From contig JAISTR010000009.1 of NCBI GenBank assembly GCA_031272515.1, positions 1 through 64,000 of the forward strand: a stretch of DNA of 64,000 bases, read 5' to 3'. Under the pieces are notes generated by a model that searched no databases, was not told the origin of the DNA, and saw nothing but the letters and a program-made list of their open reading frames with translations. The first letter of the stretch is position 1; each line of letters starts with the position of its first letter. The stretch comes from Erysipelotrichaceae bacterium. GTDB taxonomy: Bacteria > Bacillota_I > Bacilli_A > Erysipelotrichales > Erysipelotrichaceae. Positions 25,304-33,613 of the stretch are shown here, piece by piece. Both the position numbers and the translations under genes were made by a program.

Positions 25304-26483
25304 GAAAACCCTCAGTATCCAGGACATTGACCTGAAAACCCTTAAAGAAAGAGCTTTTAACTACCGCTGGGCGGAAGTGCCGGACGGGCATATTCCGCTG
25401 ACCGCAGCGGACAGTGATTTTCCGCCTGCCAAAGAAATCCGCGAAGACTTAATCGCCTATATTGAAAAAGGCTATTTCTGCTATACCCCCAAGACCGGCT
25501 TATCATCCGTCAAAACCGCGGTAGCCAAAGCGTTAAAAGAGCGAAAAAACGAGAATGTCAAGGAAGAGTTTGTATTGCCCATCGACAGTGCCGCCCGCGG
25601 TATGTCCATTACCGCCAAGGCGGTATTAGAGCCAGGAAGCGAGATGCTGGTGTTTGACCCGGTGGACTACCTGTTTGCGGCCAGCGCCAAAAGTGCCGGC
25701 GCTGAGGTAGTCTATTATCCCTGCATGATTAAAGACGGAAAGCTGGACTTGTCTAAGCTGGAAGAATATATTTCCCCCCGTACAAAACTGATTGGCTTTT
25801 GTAACCCCCACAATCCCTTGGGGATGTGCTATACAAAAGAGCAGCTGAAAGAGCTGTTGGATCTTGCCAATCAATATGACCTGTGGATTTTAAATGATGA
25901 GGTCTGGTCGGATATTGTCTATCCGGATGCCAGCTTTCACAGCCTTCTGGAGTTTGATGACAGCCTGATTCAAAAGGTCATCACGGTCTATGGTTTCTCC
26001 AAAAGTTTTGCGATTGCCGGTTTAAGAGCCGGGGTGATTTTGACCCAATCACAAGAAGCCTATGACATGATACTGGAAACCAGTGAAGTACTGACTACGG
26101 CGGGAGGCGTCAGCAGCCTCACCCAGGTCGCAATGATTACCTGCATGACAAAGTGCTGGTATTGGGTGGATGCCTTTATCGAAACCATGCGCATCAACCG
26201 TGATCTGGCGGTTAGCAGAATCCGGGAGATGGGCTTGTCTGTACATACCCCAGAGGCAACCTTCGTACTGTTTATTGATATCCGCAAGACCGGACTGAGC
26301 AGTGAGGACTTTGTCAAGAAAGTACAGGATGAAGGGCAGGTCGTTTTGGTGCCCGGTTCAAAGTCCTTCTTTGGCCCGGGTGCACAGGGCTATGTCCGGC
26401 TCTGCTTTGCGACCTTTGAACCGATGTTGAATGTGGCTTTAGAGCGGATGGAACGGGTTGTTAAGACCATGCTTAAAAAATGA
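25290..26483 (+). CDS. PLP-dependent aminotransferase / C-S lyase (MalY/PatB type)
   Basis: A class I/II fold PLP enzyme of 397 residues. The PLP lysine is in YGFSKSFAIAGLRAG; NPHNPLG and NDEVWSDI are the cofactor-binding motifs of the MalY/PatB group, whose members include cystathionine beta-lyases and aminotransferases. It starts inside the cupin gene after AGGAG and overlaps the following DUF1905 gene by four bases. The substrate is undetermined. Confidence 0.85.
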   Translation: MTTNKKTLSIQDIDLKTLKERAFNYRWAEVPDGHIPLTAADSDFPPAKEIREDLIAYIEKGYFCYTPKTGLSSVKTAVAKALKERKNENVKEEFVLPIDSAARGMSITAKAVLEPGSEMLVFDPVDYLFAASAKSAGAEVVYYPCMIKDGKLDLSKLEEYISPRTKLIGFCNPHNPLGMCYTKEQLKELLDLANQYDLWILNDEVWSDIVYPDASFHSLLEFDDSLIQKVITVYGFSKSFAIAGLRAGVILTQSQEAYDMILETSEVLTTAGGVSSLTQVAMITCMTKCWYWVDAFIETMRINRDLAVSRIREMGLSVHTPEATFVLFIDIRKTGLSSEDFVKKVQDEGQVVLVPGSKSFFGPGAQGYVRLCFATFEPMLNVALERMERVVKTMLKK

Positions 26484-26782
26484 TCAAAGAAACAAACGGA
26501 AACATCTTTGAATACGACAGCATCATCTATGGTTCAAATGATGGCAAAGGCGGTGCCTATGTGGTTTTTCCCTATGACATCCGTGCTCTCTTTAATAAAG
26601 GCCGAGTCAAGGTACACGCGACCTTTGACGGGGTGCCGTATGATGGCAGTGTGGTCAACATGGGAGTAAAGAACAGGGATGGCTCCGTTTGTTATATTTT
26701 GGGTATTCGCAAAGAGATTCGAAAACAAATAAACAAACAGCCGGGTGACACTGTTTTTGTGGTAGTGGAGGTTCTGCCGTAG
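26480..26782 (+). CDS. DUF1905 domain protein
   Basis: A 100-residue beta-rich protein matching DUF1905: AYVVFPYDIRALFNKGRVKV, the central DGVPYDGSVVNMG, and the closing KQPGDTVFVVVEVLP. The family's function is unknown; members occur alone or fused to other small domains. Four-base overlap with the aminotransferase gene, so it is the last gene of this three-gene operon. Confidence 0.85.
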   Translation: MIKETNGNIFEYDSIIYGSNDGKGGAYVVFPYDIRALFNKGRVKVHATFDGVPYDGSVVNMGVKNRDGSVCYILGIRKEIRKQINKQPGDTVFVVVEVLP

Positions 26783-26786
26783 AGCC

Positions 26787-28091
26787 TCACAAAAAGAAAG
26801 TCGCACCGTATTTTTTGGCAATGGACAGAATCACCTTCGGTGAAGCCCCATTCTCTGAGGTCAGCACAATCAATGGTTTGCCATTATAAATCCGGCAGGC
26901 AGCATCTAATGCTACCGGGTCATCAGACTCCAGAATCATGGGAAGTTTCACTACTTCCTGAAGCGCTTTGACTGCTTGTGGCAATAATTCCAGCTGGTCA
27001 CTTTCCATCATTCTCAAATCGATATGGAGCGCCTGGGTATTATCATCCACCAGCTCCATTGCTTCATCCTGAACAAAGCCAAAGTCCCGGTTTTTTAAAG
27101 CCTCAGCCATGCGCTGGTAGTTGCTTCCATTGACAATGGACACAACCAGTACCCCGCTGTCCGCTAATATCAGTGTATCAGTCGGAGAACTGATGTCTTC
27201 AGGGGGAATGAAGCCCTGTTTTTTGATTAAAGGATGGTTTTTCAGCTGAGCCAGTTTCTTTGTGAAATCTGGTGATGAGCCGCAGCAGGAGCCGATGATG
27301 TTCACGCCCTGATTCACGTATTTCTCCATAATCGTGGCAAATTCTTCTGCTTGTAAAGGATAAGTGGTCTTGCCATCTTTGACTACTGGCAAGCCGGCGT
27401 TGGGTTCAAGGATAATCGGCACTTGGGTATTGGCCAAAAGTTCATCAACCATCGGTGCCAAGAGATCGGGACCCAGTGAGCAATTGATGCCAAGGGCACT
27501 GACACCCATCGCCTGGGCCAATAGCGCAAAGGTCTGCGGGGTGCAGCCAGTCAGGCTTCTGCCGTTGGCGTTGAAGGTCATCATGGCGATGATGGGAAGC
27601 TCGGAGTTTTCCTTGGCGGCCAGAATTGCGGCCTTGGCTTCATAGAGGTCGGTGATGGTTTCAATCAGAATCAAGTCTGCCTCATCTTTACCGGCAAGTA
27701 TCTGGGCTTTGAAAAGATCATAAGCCTCCTCAAAGGACAGGGTTCCGGCTGGTTGTAAAAACTCACCCAAAGGGCCGATGTCCAGGGCAACATAGGCTTC
27801 TTTGTCGGCTTGTTTTATCGCCTCTCTGGCGTTTTTTATGGCTAAAGGAATCAGTACTTCAATACTGGAATCTGGATCCGTGAATTTCTTCGGGTTGGCA
27901 CCGAAGGTGTTGGTGGTGATGATATCGGCTCCAGCCAAAAGATATTGTTTGTGGATGTCGATGATTAAATCCGGATGACTTTGATTGAGGATTTCGGCTT
28001 TGATGCCTTTGATTTCCGGTTTGTTCAATAAAAGCGTCCCCATGGCGCCGTCAAATATCAGAATTTCATTTTTCAGTTTTTCTTTCAGCAT
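26787..28091 (-). CDS. Homocysteine S-methyltransferase domain protein, shortened MetH-like
   Basis: A methyltransferase that would methylate homocysteine to methionine. Of 434 residues, the first 300 form the Hcy barrel (FDGAMGTLLL, zinc ligands in GINCSLG and GSCCGSSP). Residues 310-434 look like the opening of a pterin-binding barrel (VNGSNYQRM, ILESDDPVALDAA) but stop at KYGATFFL, well short of a full domain, and no B12 domain follows. The start is the ATG after AAGGGGA; a longer in-frame version has no ribosome binding site. The methyl donor is unclear: it may need a separate corrinoid protein or be a specialised form. Confidence 0.8.
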   Translation of the reverse strand: MLKEKLKNEILIFDGAMGTLLLNKPEIKGIKAEILNQSHPDLIIDIHKQYLLAGADIITTNTFGANPKKFTDPDSSIEVLIPLAIKNAREAIKQADKEAYVALDIGPLGEFLQPAGTLSFEEAYDLFKAQILAGKDEADLILIETITDLYEAKAAILAAKENSELPIIAMMTFNANGRSLTGCTPQTFALLAQAMGVSALGINCSLGPDLLAPMVDELLANTQVPIILEPNAGLPVVKDGKTTYPLQAEEFATIMEKYVNQGVNIIGSCCGSSPDFTKKLAQLKNHPLIKKQGFIPPEDISSPTDTLILADSGVLVVSIVNGSNYQRMAEALKNRDFGFVQDEAMELVDDNTQALHIDLRMMESDQLELLPQAVKALQEVVKLPMILESDDPVALDAACRIYNGKPLIVLTSENGASPKVILSIAKKYGATFFL

Positions 28092-28310
28092 ATCTTTCCC
28101 CTTGTGCATTGGCACGGTTGAAACAGGTACTCTCTTACTTCTATTATACAGGCAGCAAGGTACTTTATGCCTACCAAACAGGATTTTATTGCTGCCTGAT
28201 TTCCGGTTGTTTTGTTGTATGAAAATGGTTGGCATTGGATATAATAAAAGCAGAAGAACATTATAGTAAAAAATACAGTGGACCCCTAAGCGGTCCGGAA
28301 AGAGGTGCGC

Positions 28311-29282
28311 ATGTATCAAATCGGAATTTTAGGAACCGGTGATATCAGTCACAGTTTCATGAAGGCGATGGAGGGCATTGGGAATGCCGGTGTCTGCGGT
28401 CTGTATGGCCGCAATCTTAAAAAGACACAGGAGTTTGCGAAACAGTATGGCATTGCCTTTTGTACCAGCAATGAGGATGAGCTGATTGGACAAAAGCCGG
28501 ATTTGATCTATATCGGCTTGCCAAACTCCATGCACTATAATAGTGCCATCAAGGCTTTGTCTGCCGGCATCAGCATCCTGATTGAAAAACCGATTGTTTC
28601 CAATGTCAAGGAACTCGATCACTTAATAGCCCTCAGCAAAAAAACCAATACCAAAATCATCGAGATTACCCGAACCCTGTCGGCACCGGGCTTAGAGATA
28701 GTCCGGGATTACCTGCCCAAGCTGGGACCCATCCGCTTTGTCCACATGTCCTTTGCCAAGTATTCCCGCAAGTATGATGCCTATCTGCGAGGGGAGGCCC
28801 CCAACGTCTTTACCACCGAGTATTCCGGGGGTGCCCTCTATGACCTTGGGGTTTATGGTGTCCATTTGGCTTTGACCTTATTTGGAGACCCAAAGAGGAT
28901 TCACTATGACTGCGTCAAACTGGACAGCGGTGTGGATGCGGCCGGGGTCTTGAATTTGACATATCCGGAGTTTCTGGTGAGTATCCAGTGCGGCAAGAAT
29001 TTCGAGCGTCCCTATGATTTATACCTGTGCGGGGAAAAGGAGACGATTACCAGCCTGTCCCCGGCTTCCACCATGACCCATATCAGCACCCTCAAAAGTA
29101 AAGAGGAATTGTTTAAAGAAGGGGAGTATGATGTCTTCCACTATGCGATTGTGGATGGATTAAGGATGATGGATGGGGACGAAGAGTTTTATCAAGCGCG
29201 TTTGGCGCACAGCCAAAAGGTTCTGGCGGTGATGTGTGAAGCCAGGGCTCAGGCGGACATTGTATTTGAAGCAGATCAGTAG
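28311..29282 (+). CDS. Gfo/Idh/MocA family NAD(P)-dependent oxidoreductase
   Basis: A dehydrogenase of 323 residues with an N-terminal Rossmann fold (IGILGTGDISHSFM), the EKP motif in ILIEKPIVSN that places the catalytic lysine, and a C-terminal alpha/beta domain (GGALYDLGVYGVHL). Family members oxidise sugars, inositol or dihydrodiols; the substrate here is unknown. The start is the ATG after AAAGAGG. It is divergent from the MetH-like gene, and its 3' end overlaps the convergent sirtuin gene by seven bases. Confidence 0.88.
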   Translation: MYQIGILGTGDISHSFMKAMEGIGNAGVCGLYGRNLKKTQEFAKQYGIAFCTSNEDELIGQKPDLIYIGLPNSMHYNSAIKALSAGISILIEKPIVSNVKELDHLIALSKKTNTKIIEITRTLSAPGLEIVRDYLPKLGPIRFVHMSFAKYSRKYDAYLRGEAPNVFTTEYSGGALYDLGVYGVHLALTLFGDPKRIHYDCVKLDSGVDAAGVLNLTYPEFLVSIQCGKNFERPYDLYLCGEKETITSLSPASTMTHISTLKSKEELFKEGEYDVFHYAIVDGLRMMDGDEEFYQARLAHSQKVLAVMCEARAQADIVFEADQ

Positions 29283-30040
29283 TTTTGTTCTTCCCAAAGT
29301 TTAACAGCCTCTGACAAGACTTCGCCAATCGGTTCGCGAATAATTAAATCGGCAGCAGAGTCCATCGCGGTCGGGGTCTTGTTGATTAACACCAACGTAT
29401 TGCCGGTAAAATAGCGCAGCAGGCCGGCCGCCGGATAGACTGCCAGAGAAGTCCCGCCGACAATGCACAGATCTGCTTTGGCAAGCTCATTGACAGCCTT
29501 GGTAAGGGTATTGCTGTCAAGGGCTTCCTCATAGAGTACCACATCAGGACGGACGACCCCCCCGCAGCTTTCACAGCGGGGGATGCCGTCTTTTTGGTTT
29601 TTCGGGTCCAAAGTATATTGAAGCGAATAGCTTTTCTTGCAATCAACACAATAGTGCCTCGCATTGGTGCCATGCAGCTCCAAAACGTTTTTCGAGCCGG
29701 CCTGACGGTGCAGGTCATCGATGTTCTGGGTGATTAAGGCGCCAAGCTTGCCAGCTTCTTCCAACTTGGCCAAAGCGATGTGGGCGCCGTTTGGTTTAGC
29801 GTCAAAAGCCAGCAGATTCTCCCGGTAATAGCGAAAGAACAAGGCCGGCCTTTCGATAAAGAAGGTATGGGAAATCAGCTCTTCAGGCGGATAGCCGTAT
29901 TCTTTCTTGGCTTTATATAAGCCGGCTTCACCGCGGAAATCGGGAATGCCGCTTTCGGTGGAGACCCCGGCTCCGCCAAAGAAAACTAAGCGCTTGTGGG
30001 TATCGATATATTGGGCAAGTTTTTGTATCTCATCGTTCAT
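29276..30040 (-). CDS. cobB: NAD-dependent protein deacylase, sirtuin
   Basis: Removes acyl groups from lysines using NAD+. The 254 residues show GAGVSTESGIPDFRG for NAD binding, TQNIDDLHRQAG, the catalytic His in LELHGT, and a zinc site made of CVDC and CESC. An Ala/Tyr/Arg set that marks desuccinylases is not obvious, so a class U or bacterial deacetylase is more likely. Single gene, convergent with the Gfo/Idh/MocA gene. Confidence 0.92.
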   Translation of the reverse strand: MNDEIQKLAQYIDTHKRLVFFGGAGVSTESGIPDFRGEAGLYKAKKEYGYPPEELISHTFFIERPALFFRYYRENLLAFDAKPNGAHIALAKLEEAGKLGALITQNIDDLHRQAGSKNVLELHGTNARHYCVDCKKSYSLQYTLDPKNQKDGIPRCESCGGVVRPDVVLYEEALDSNTLTKAVNELAKADLCIVGGTSLAVYPAAGLLRYFTGNTLVLINKTPTAMDSAADLIIREPIGEVLSEAVKLWEEQNY

Positions 30041-30174
30041 TTTTTTGTCCTCCCTTTACCCTGTTATTCTATCAAATGCAGCGTGAAATCAGGTGAAAAA
30101 GCCTGAAATTGCTCATAGTCAAAATATTGCATAAGCCAAACCACTGTGGTATTCTTAAGTTATCGGAGGCTAAT

Positions 30175-30855
30175 ATGATTTTACCCATTACAACCCACAA
30201 GTACCTGGTGCTCTCCGGAAGGCTGCAGCATCCAGATACCGTGGGGGATCTTAAGGAGCTTCAAACAAGATTAAATAATGTCCTCAAACGGATCAATAAG
30301 GGGTATTCTTTGGGCATGGTCAGTAAACTGACCCTTGTCGAAGACAGCGGTTTTTTGGGGGTACTGCAGCCGGACAGTTACATCTTGACCCTGTTGGAAC
30401 AGCTGCAAAGGGCGATGGAGCCTGATATCTATTTCTTTGGCTTGGGCTTGGGAACCATTGCCACCCAAATCAATACCGAAACACCAATCGGGGCGGATGG
30501 ACCGGCTTTCTCGCGCTGTCAGGACGCCTTAAACCGCCTGGCCTTCTTACGCAAGCACAAACCTTCTTCCCCGGCCATCCTGCGCATTGTCGCAGAGCAG
30601 TCACTCTTTATTCAGGCGGAAGCCTTGAATGCACTCTTTGAGGTGATGGCAGCGCTGCGGGATGAGTGGCAGCCAAGGCAGTCGCAAATCGCCTGGGATA
30701 TGTTATTGCACCGGGATGGACAGACAGCCTGTGCCAAACGGCTGGGGGTCAACCAGTCCACCATTGCCCGTTCCCTGGCCGGCAGCAACTTCTACGTCTA
30801 TCAGAAGGCGATGGAGGCGGCGGAGCTGGCGATCCGGGACCTTGCTGATCTATGA
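30175..30855 (+). CDS. SatD family protein
   Basis: A 226-residue soluble protein resembling SatD: an N-terminal half predicted to bind nucleotides or act as a cyclase-like fold (LTLVEDSGFLGVL, FGLGLGTIATQI) and a C-terminal helix-turn-helix-like segment (AKRLGVNQSTIARSLAGS). Function is not established for the family, which is often paired with a DUF3307 membrane protein, as here. The start follows CGGAGG. First gene of four that overlap one another by four bases. Confidence 0.7.
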   Translation: MILPITTHKYLVLSGRLQHPDTVGDLKELQTRLNNVLKRINKGYSLGMVSKLTLVEDSGFLGVLQPDSYILTLLEQLQRAMEPDIYFFGLGLGTIATQINTETPIGADGPAFSRCQDALNRLAFLRKHKPSSPAILRIVAEQSLFIQAEALNALFEVMAALRDEWQPRQSQIAWDMLLHRDGQTACAKRLGVNQSTIARSLAGSNFYVYQKAMEAAELAIRDLADL

Positions 30856-31559
30856 ATTCTGTCTTATGCTTAATCCTTCTGGCACATCTGCTGGGGGATT
30901 TTACTTTCCAGAACGATTATCTGGCGCGGCGAAAAGACGAGAACTGGATCATGCTGTATATCCATTTCGGCTTTTATGCCCTCGGTTTTTTTCTGCCGTT
31001 TCTTTTCTGGAACTTTGTCAGGTCCTGGCTGTTTATAATATTGGCAGCAGGCTTTCATGCGGCCATTGATGCCATCAAGCTGGCTTTGATCAAGAAATAT
31101 GGCATGAAGTGGAAACGCAGGCATCAGACGGTGATTTTTGTCTTGGACCAGATTTTGCATCTGGTCAGCCTGTATCTGCTGTATGTGCTTTTTGGTGGCG
31201 ACAGTTTGAAGCTGCGCACCAGCTTGTATTTTTTGCCTGATACAGTACTGAGGCTTTTATTGTTGCTGGTTGGCTATTTGAAGGTCGGCAGTCTTACAAC
31301 TTTGATTCTGCTTAAGGGACTACAGCCAAGCCACATCAAAAATGACAAGTGGCTGGGCTATAGTGAGCGGGCAATCTGCTTGTTGCCGATATGGGGGACA
31401 AATATGTATTTGTGGCTGGTTTTGGTGGCTTACATCATCTACCTCTTTTGGTATTACCGCAAAGATCAAAGCCGCCTGCGCTATCAGCTGGCTGTTACCG
31501 CTGTTTCCCTGGTCTTTATAATGTTGTGGTATTACATCAGTGTCGGAGCAATCATATGA
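30852..31559 (+). CDS. DUF3307 integral membrane protein
   Basis: A 235-residue membrane protein with about six helices. DUF3307 features are LLAHLLGDFTFQNDYLARRK at the start, the HAAIDAIK helix end and a conserved DQILHL. Its role is unknown. The conserved pairing with SatD suggests that the two act together at the membrane (inference). Overlaps both neighbours by four bases. Confidence 0.8.
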   Translation: MNSVLCLILLAHLLGDFTFQNDYLARRKDENWIMLYIHFGFYALGFFLPFLFWNFVRSWLFIILAAGFHAAIDAIKLALIKKYGMKWKRRHQTVIFVLDQILHLVSLYLLYVLFGGDSLKLRTSLYFLPDTVLRLLLLLVGYLKVGSLTTLILLKGLQPSHIKNDKWLGYSERAICLLPIWGTNMYLWLVLVAYIIYLFWYYRKDQSRLRYQLAVTAVSLVFIMLWYYISVGAII

Positions 31560-32077
31560 GTGAATTTCCCTATGTGCTGTTTGAAAGCCCCCAAGAAGCT
31601 GCCTTACAGTTTTCGAGTGAGCACCTGCCTTTGACAATTGGTGATGGCAAGGAGCGGGCTTCGATGATTTATGAAATAGATTATAGAGGTCAGACTTTTT
31701 ATTTTGTCAAACCCAGCAAGGCCTACTATCATGACAACTGCATCCCGGCAGCAGTATGGGGCTTTCTCAAAGGCAATCATCAGTGGATTCGCGGGCATTT
31801 CTACAAGACCCCGATTGCGGGTTTTGTCCATACCCATCCCTTCTGTGACTGCCATGGCTCCTCTGCTTTTTCCAAGCCGGATTATTTCCTATTGGACCTG
31901 TTTCGCTTTCGCAGCACTAAAAAGGGCTGGCCGCTTGTTTATCTGGCTTCGCCCAGCGACGGGACTTTATACCTGGCAAAGCGGCAGGACAAGCAAAATG
32001 TGCGGGTACGGCTTGAGCGCTTTATGGCTCCGGCATCCGAAGAACAGCGCTACCGCTGTCATAGGGGCAAGCGATGA
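31556..32077 (+). CDS. JAMM/DUF4329-like putative metallopeptidase domain protein
   Basis: A 173-residue protein whose middle has the pattern HTHP (His92, His94), then FSKPDYFLLD (Ser106, Asp109), matching the HxH...SxxD metal site of JAMM-like hydrolases and the DUF4329 group, though the spacing between His94 and Ser106 is longer than in canonical JAMM proteins. It could be an isopeptidase or deubiquitinase-like enzyme, or an inactive relative. The start overlaps the DUF3307 stop; a longer in-frame version lies inside that gene and lacks a binding site. Confidence 0.55.
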   Translation: MSEFPYVLFESPQEAALQFSSEHLPLTIGDGKERASMIYEIDYRGQTFYFVKPSKAYYHDNCIPAAVWGFLKGNHQWIRGHFYKTPIAGFVHTHPFCDCHGSSAFSKPDYFLLDLFRFRSTKKGWPLVYLASPSDGTLYLAKRQDKQNVRVRLERFMAPASEEQRYRCHRGKR

Positions 32078-32940
32078 ATCAGCGCTTGAAGGGAGTCCTG
32101 TATACCCTGGCAGCCGGGCTGATCTATGGCTTTACCCCGATTCTTTGTGCAATTACCTACCAAAACGGCAACGATGCCTTAAGCATGACCTTCTTCCGCA
32201 ATCTTTTGATTCTGCCATTTCTGGCATGGATGCTCTACAAGGATAAGATTTCTCTGCGCTTAGAGGGTGGGAAGGTTTTGCCGGTGCTGTTGACGGCTTT
32301 ATTTGGGACCTTGTTGACGACTTTGCTATTGTATGGCAGTTATGTCTATATCGGGGTGGGCACCGCCACCTCCCTGCATTTCTTCTATCCGGTGCTGGTG
32401 ACTTTGGTCTGCTTGTGGATTTATCATGACCGCATTGAAGCGAAACAGTGGCAGGCGCTGCTTTTGGGAACCGTCGGGGTTTTGATTCTGATTGATCCCT
32501 CCAGCAAAGCCAACCTGATCGGCATTGCCTTGGCTTTGGGCAGCGCCTGCACCTTTTCCTTGTATCTGGTCATTATTGAAAAGAAGCGGCTGTCCAGACT
32601 GCCGGGTCCGCTTTTGGCTTTTTGGCTTTGTATGTTTGTAAGTGTAGTGCTGGCAATTCAATCCTTGTTTCTGGTACCGATTGTCTGGGTGCAGCCATTA
32701 GGCAATTATCTTTTGATGCTGGTGGTTTCCTTTCTGGTAGCTTTTGTGGCCTTGAGTTTTTTGCAGAAGGGGATTGGGATTTTGGGCAGCAGTCAGGCCG
32801 CCTTGTTTTCCTTGAGTGAACCCTTGTCATCCATTGTGTTTGGGATTTTGTTTTTAAAGGAAGAGTTTTCTTTGGTGAAGCTGGCTGGCTGTGTGCTGAT
32901 ATTGGGCGGGGTGCTGCTGTTGGCAAAAAAGAAAACCTGA
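32074..32940 (+). CDS. EamA/DMT superfamily transporter
   Basis: A ten-helix drug/metabolite transporter of 288 residues with two EamA repeats, the first with AAGLIYGFTPILCAITY and LLYGSYVYIGVGTATSLHFF, the second beginning near residue 150 with ALGSACTFSLYLVIIEKK. Likely exports a small metabolite; the substrate is unknown. Four-base overlap with the JAMM-like gene makes it the last gene of the SatD operon, and a hairpin overlaps its stop. Confidence 0.88.
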   Translation: MNQRLKGVLYTLAAGLIYGFTPILCAITYQNGNDALSMTFFRNLLILPFLAWMLYKDKISLRLEGGKVLPVLLTALFGTLLTTLLLYGSYVYIGVGTATSLHFFYPVLVTLVCLWIYHDRIEAKQWQALLLGTVGVLILIDPSSKANLIGIALALGSACTFSLYLVIIEKKRLSRLPGPLLAFWLCMFVSVVLAIQSLFLVPIVWVQPLGNYLLMLVVSFLVAFVALSFLQKGIGILGSSQAALFSLSEPLSSIVFGILFLKEEFSLVKLAGCVLILGGVLLLAKKKT

Positions 32941-32953
32941 ACATCAGGTTTTC
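32931..32953 (+). terminator. Hairpin at the end of the SatD operon
   Basis: GAAAACCTGA and TCAGGTTTTC form a perfect 10-bp stem with a 3-base loop over the EamA stop codon. The T tract is part of the stem; no long U-run follows. Confidence 0.65.
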
Positions 32954-32993
32954 CATACCACACAATGAAAGTGATCGATTGAATGGTTTGTCT

Positions 32994-33404
32994 CTATGCG
33001 TACAAGTTTTTCAATAACTCCAGAAATGCTTCCGGGGTATTGCCGACCTTGGGTTCGCCCAAAGCTTGCATCATATCTAGTGGCAGGTGCTCCCTGACCG
33101 TTTCATTCAGGATGATTGGATAATTACCGCCGGGAGAATAGAAGACAAAGTTGCCGGTACTCATAATGTTGTATATCAGTTTGTATAATGCTTCGCTTAG
33201 AATCGGCCTGGTGATGGTGAGATGGCAGATGCTCTCTGCCTGTACATCCACAAAGATGGTTACATCTCCATCCGGCAGCGACAGGTCCACATAATTTTGC
33301 GATTGTTTAATCGGATATTCATTGAACAGTGACAGAATTTCAAATGTGGGAATCTGCTGTTCGTCTTCGACTTCAAAAGCCTGCAAGTACCACTCCGTGC
33401 TCAT
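32994..33404 (-). CDS. Conserved-looking small soluble protein, unknown
   Basis: No family recognised. The 136 residues are acidic and appear alpha/beta, with hydrophobic strands (DVTIFVDVQA, NFVFYSPGGNYPIIL) and no membrane segment or catalytic motif. AGGAGG precedes the ATG. It is downstream of, and on the same strand as, the first DUF1444-like paralogue, but two terminator-like hairpins stand between them, so it probably has its own promoter. Confidence 0.55.
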   Translation of the reverse strand: MSTEWYLQAFEVEDEQQIPTFEILSLFNEYPIKQSQNYVDLSLPDGDVTIFVDVQAESICHLTITRPILSEALYKLIYNIMSTGNFVFYSPGGNYPIILNETVREHLPLDMMQALGEPKVGNTPEAFLELLKNLYA

Positions 33405-33485
33405 ACAAACCCCTCCTGTTGTAAAACGAAAGTTTTACCGTCTTTCTATGGACAACGGCTGTTGTGCCTGCTTCTATTTTAAACG

Positions 33486-33509
33486 AAAAACCGGACTTGT
33501 GCCGGTTTT
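33486..33509 (-). terminator. Terminator, minus strand
   Basis: AAAACCGG and CCGGTTTT with a 7-base loop, followed on the minus strand by T5. It is the second of two terminators behind the first paralogue gene. Confidence 0.7.
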
Positions 33510-33550
33510 AGTATTTGTGAATGATTTATCGCACGCGAGCGAAAAAATCA

Positions 33551-33576
33551 ATGAAAAAATCGCTCGCGAGCGATTT
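33551..33576 (-). terminator. Self-complementary hairpin/terminator with repeated GCGAGCGA
   Basis: A perfect 20-bp palindrome (33557-33576) built on TCGCTCGCGAGCGA is followed on the minus strand by a T6 run, which makes a strong terminator for the gene ending at 33614. A third copy of GCGAGCGA occurs 24 bases upstream on the plus strand (33535-33542), and outer CGCACG/CGTGCG arms could close a larger stem. Confidence 0.65.
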
Positions 33577-33613
33577 CGTGCGATTATTGAAACGATTTGG
33601 CTTTTTACCTGTT

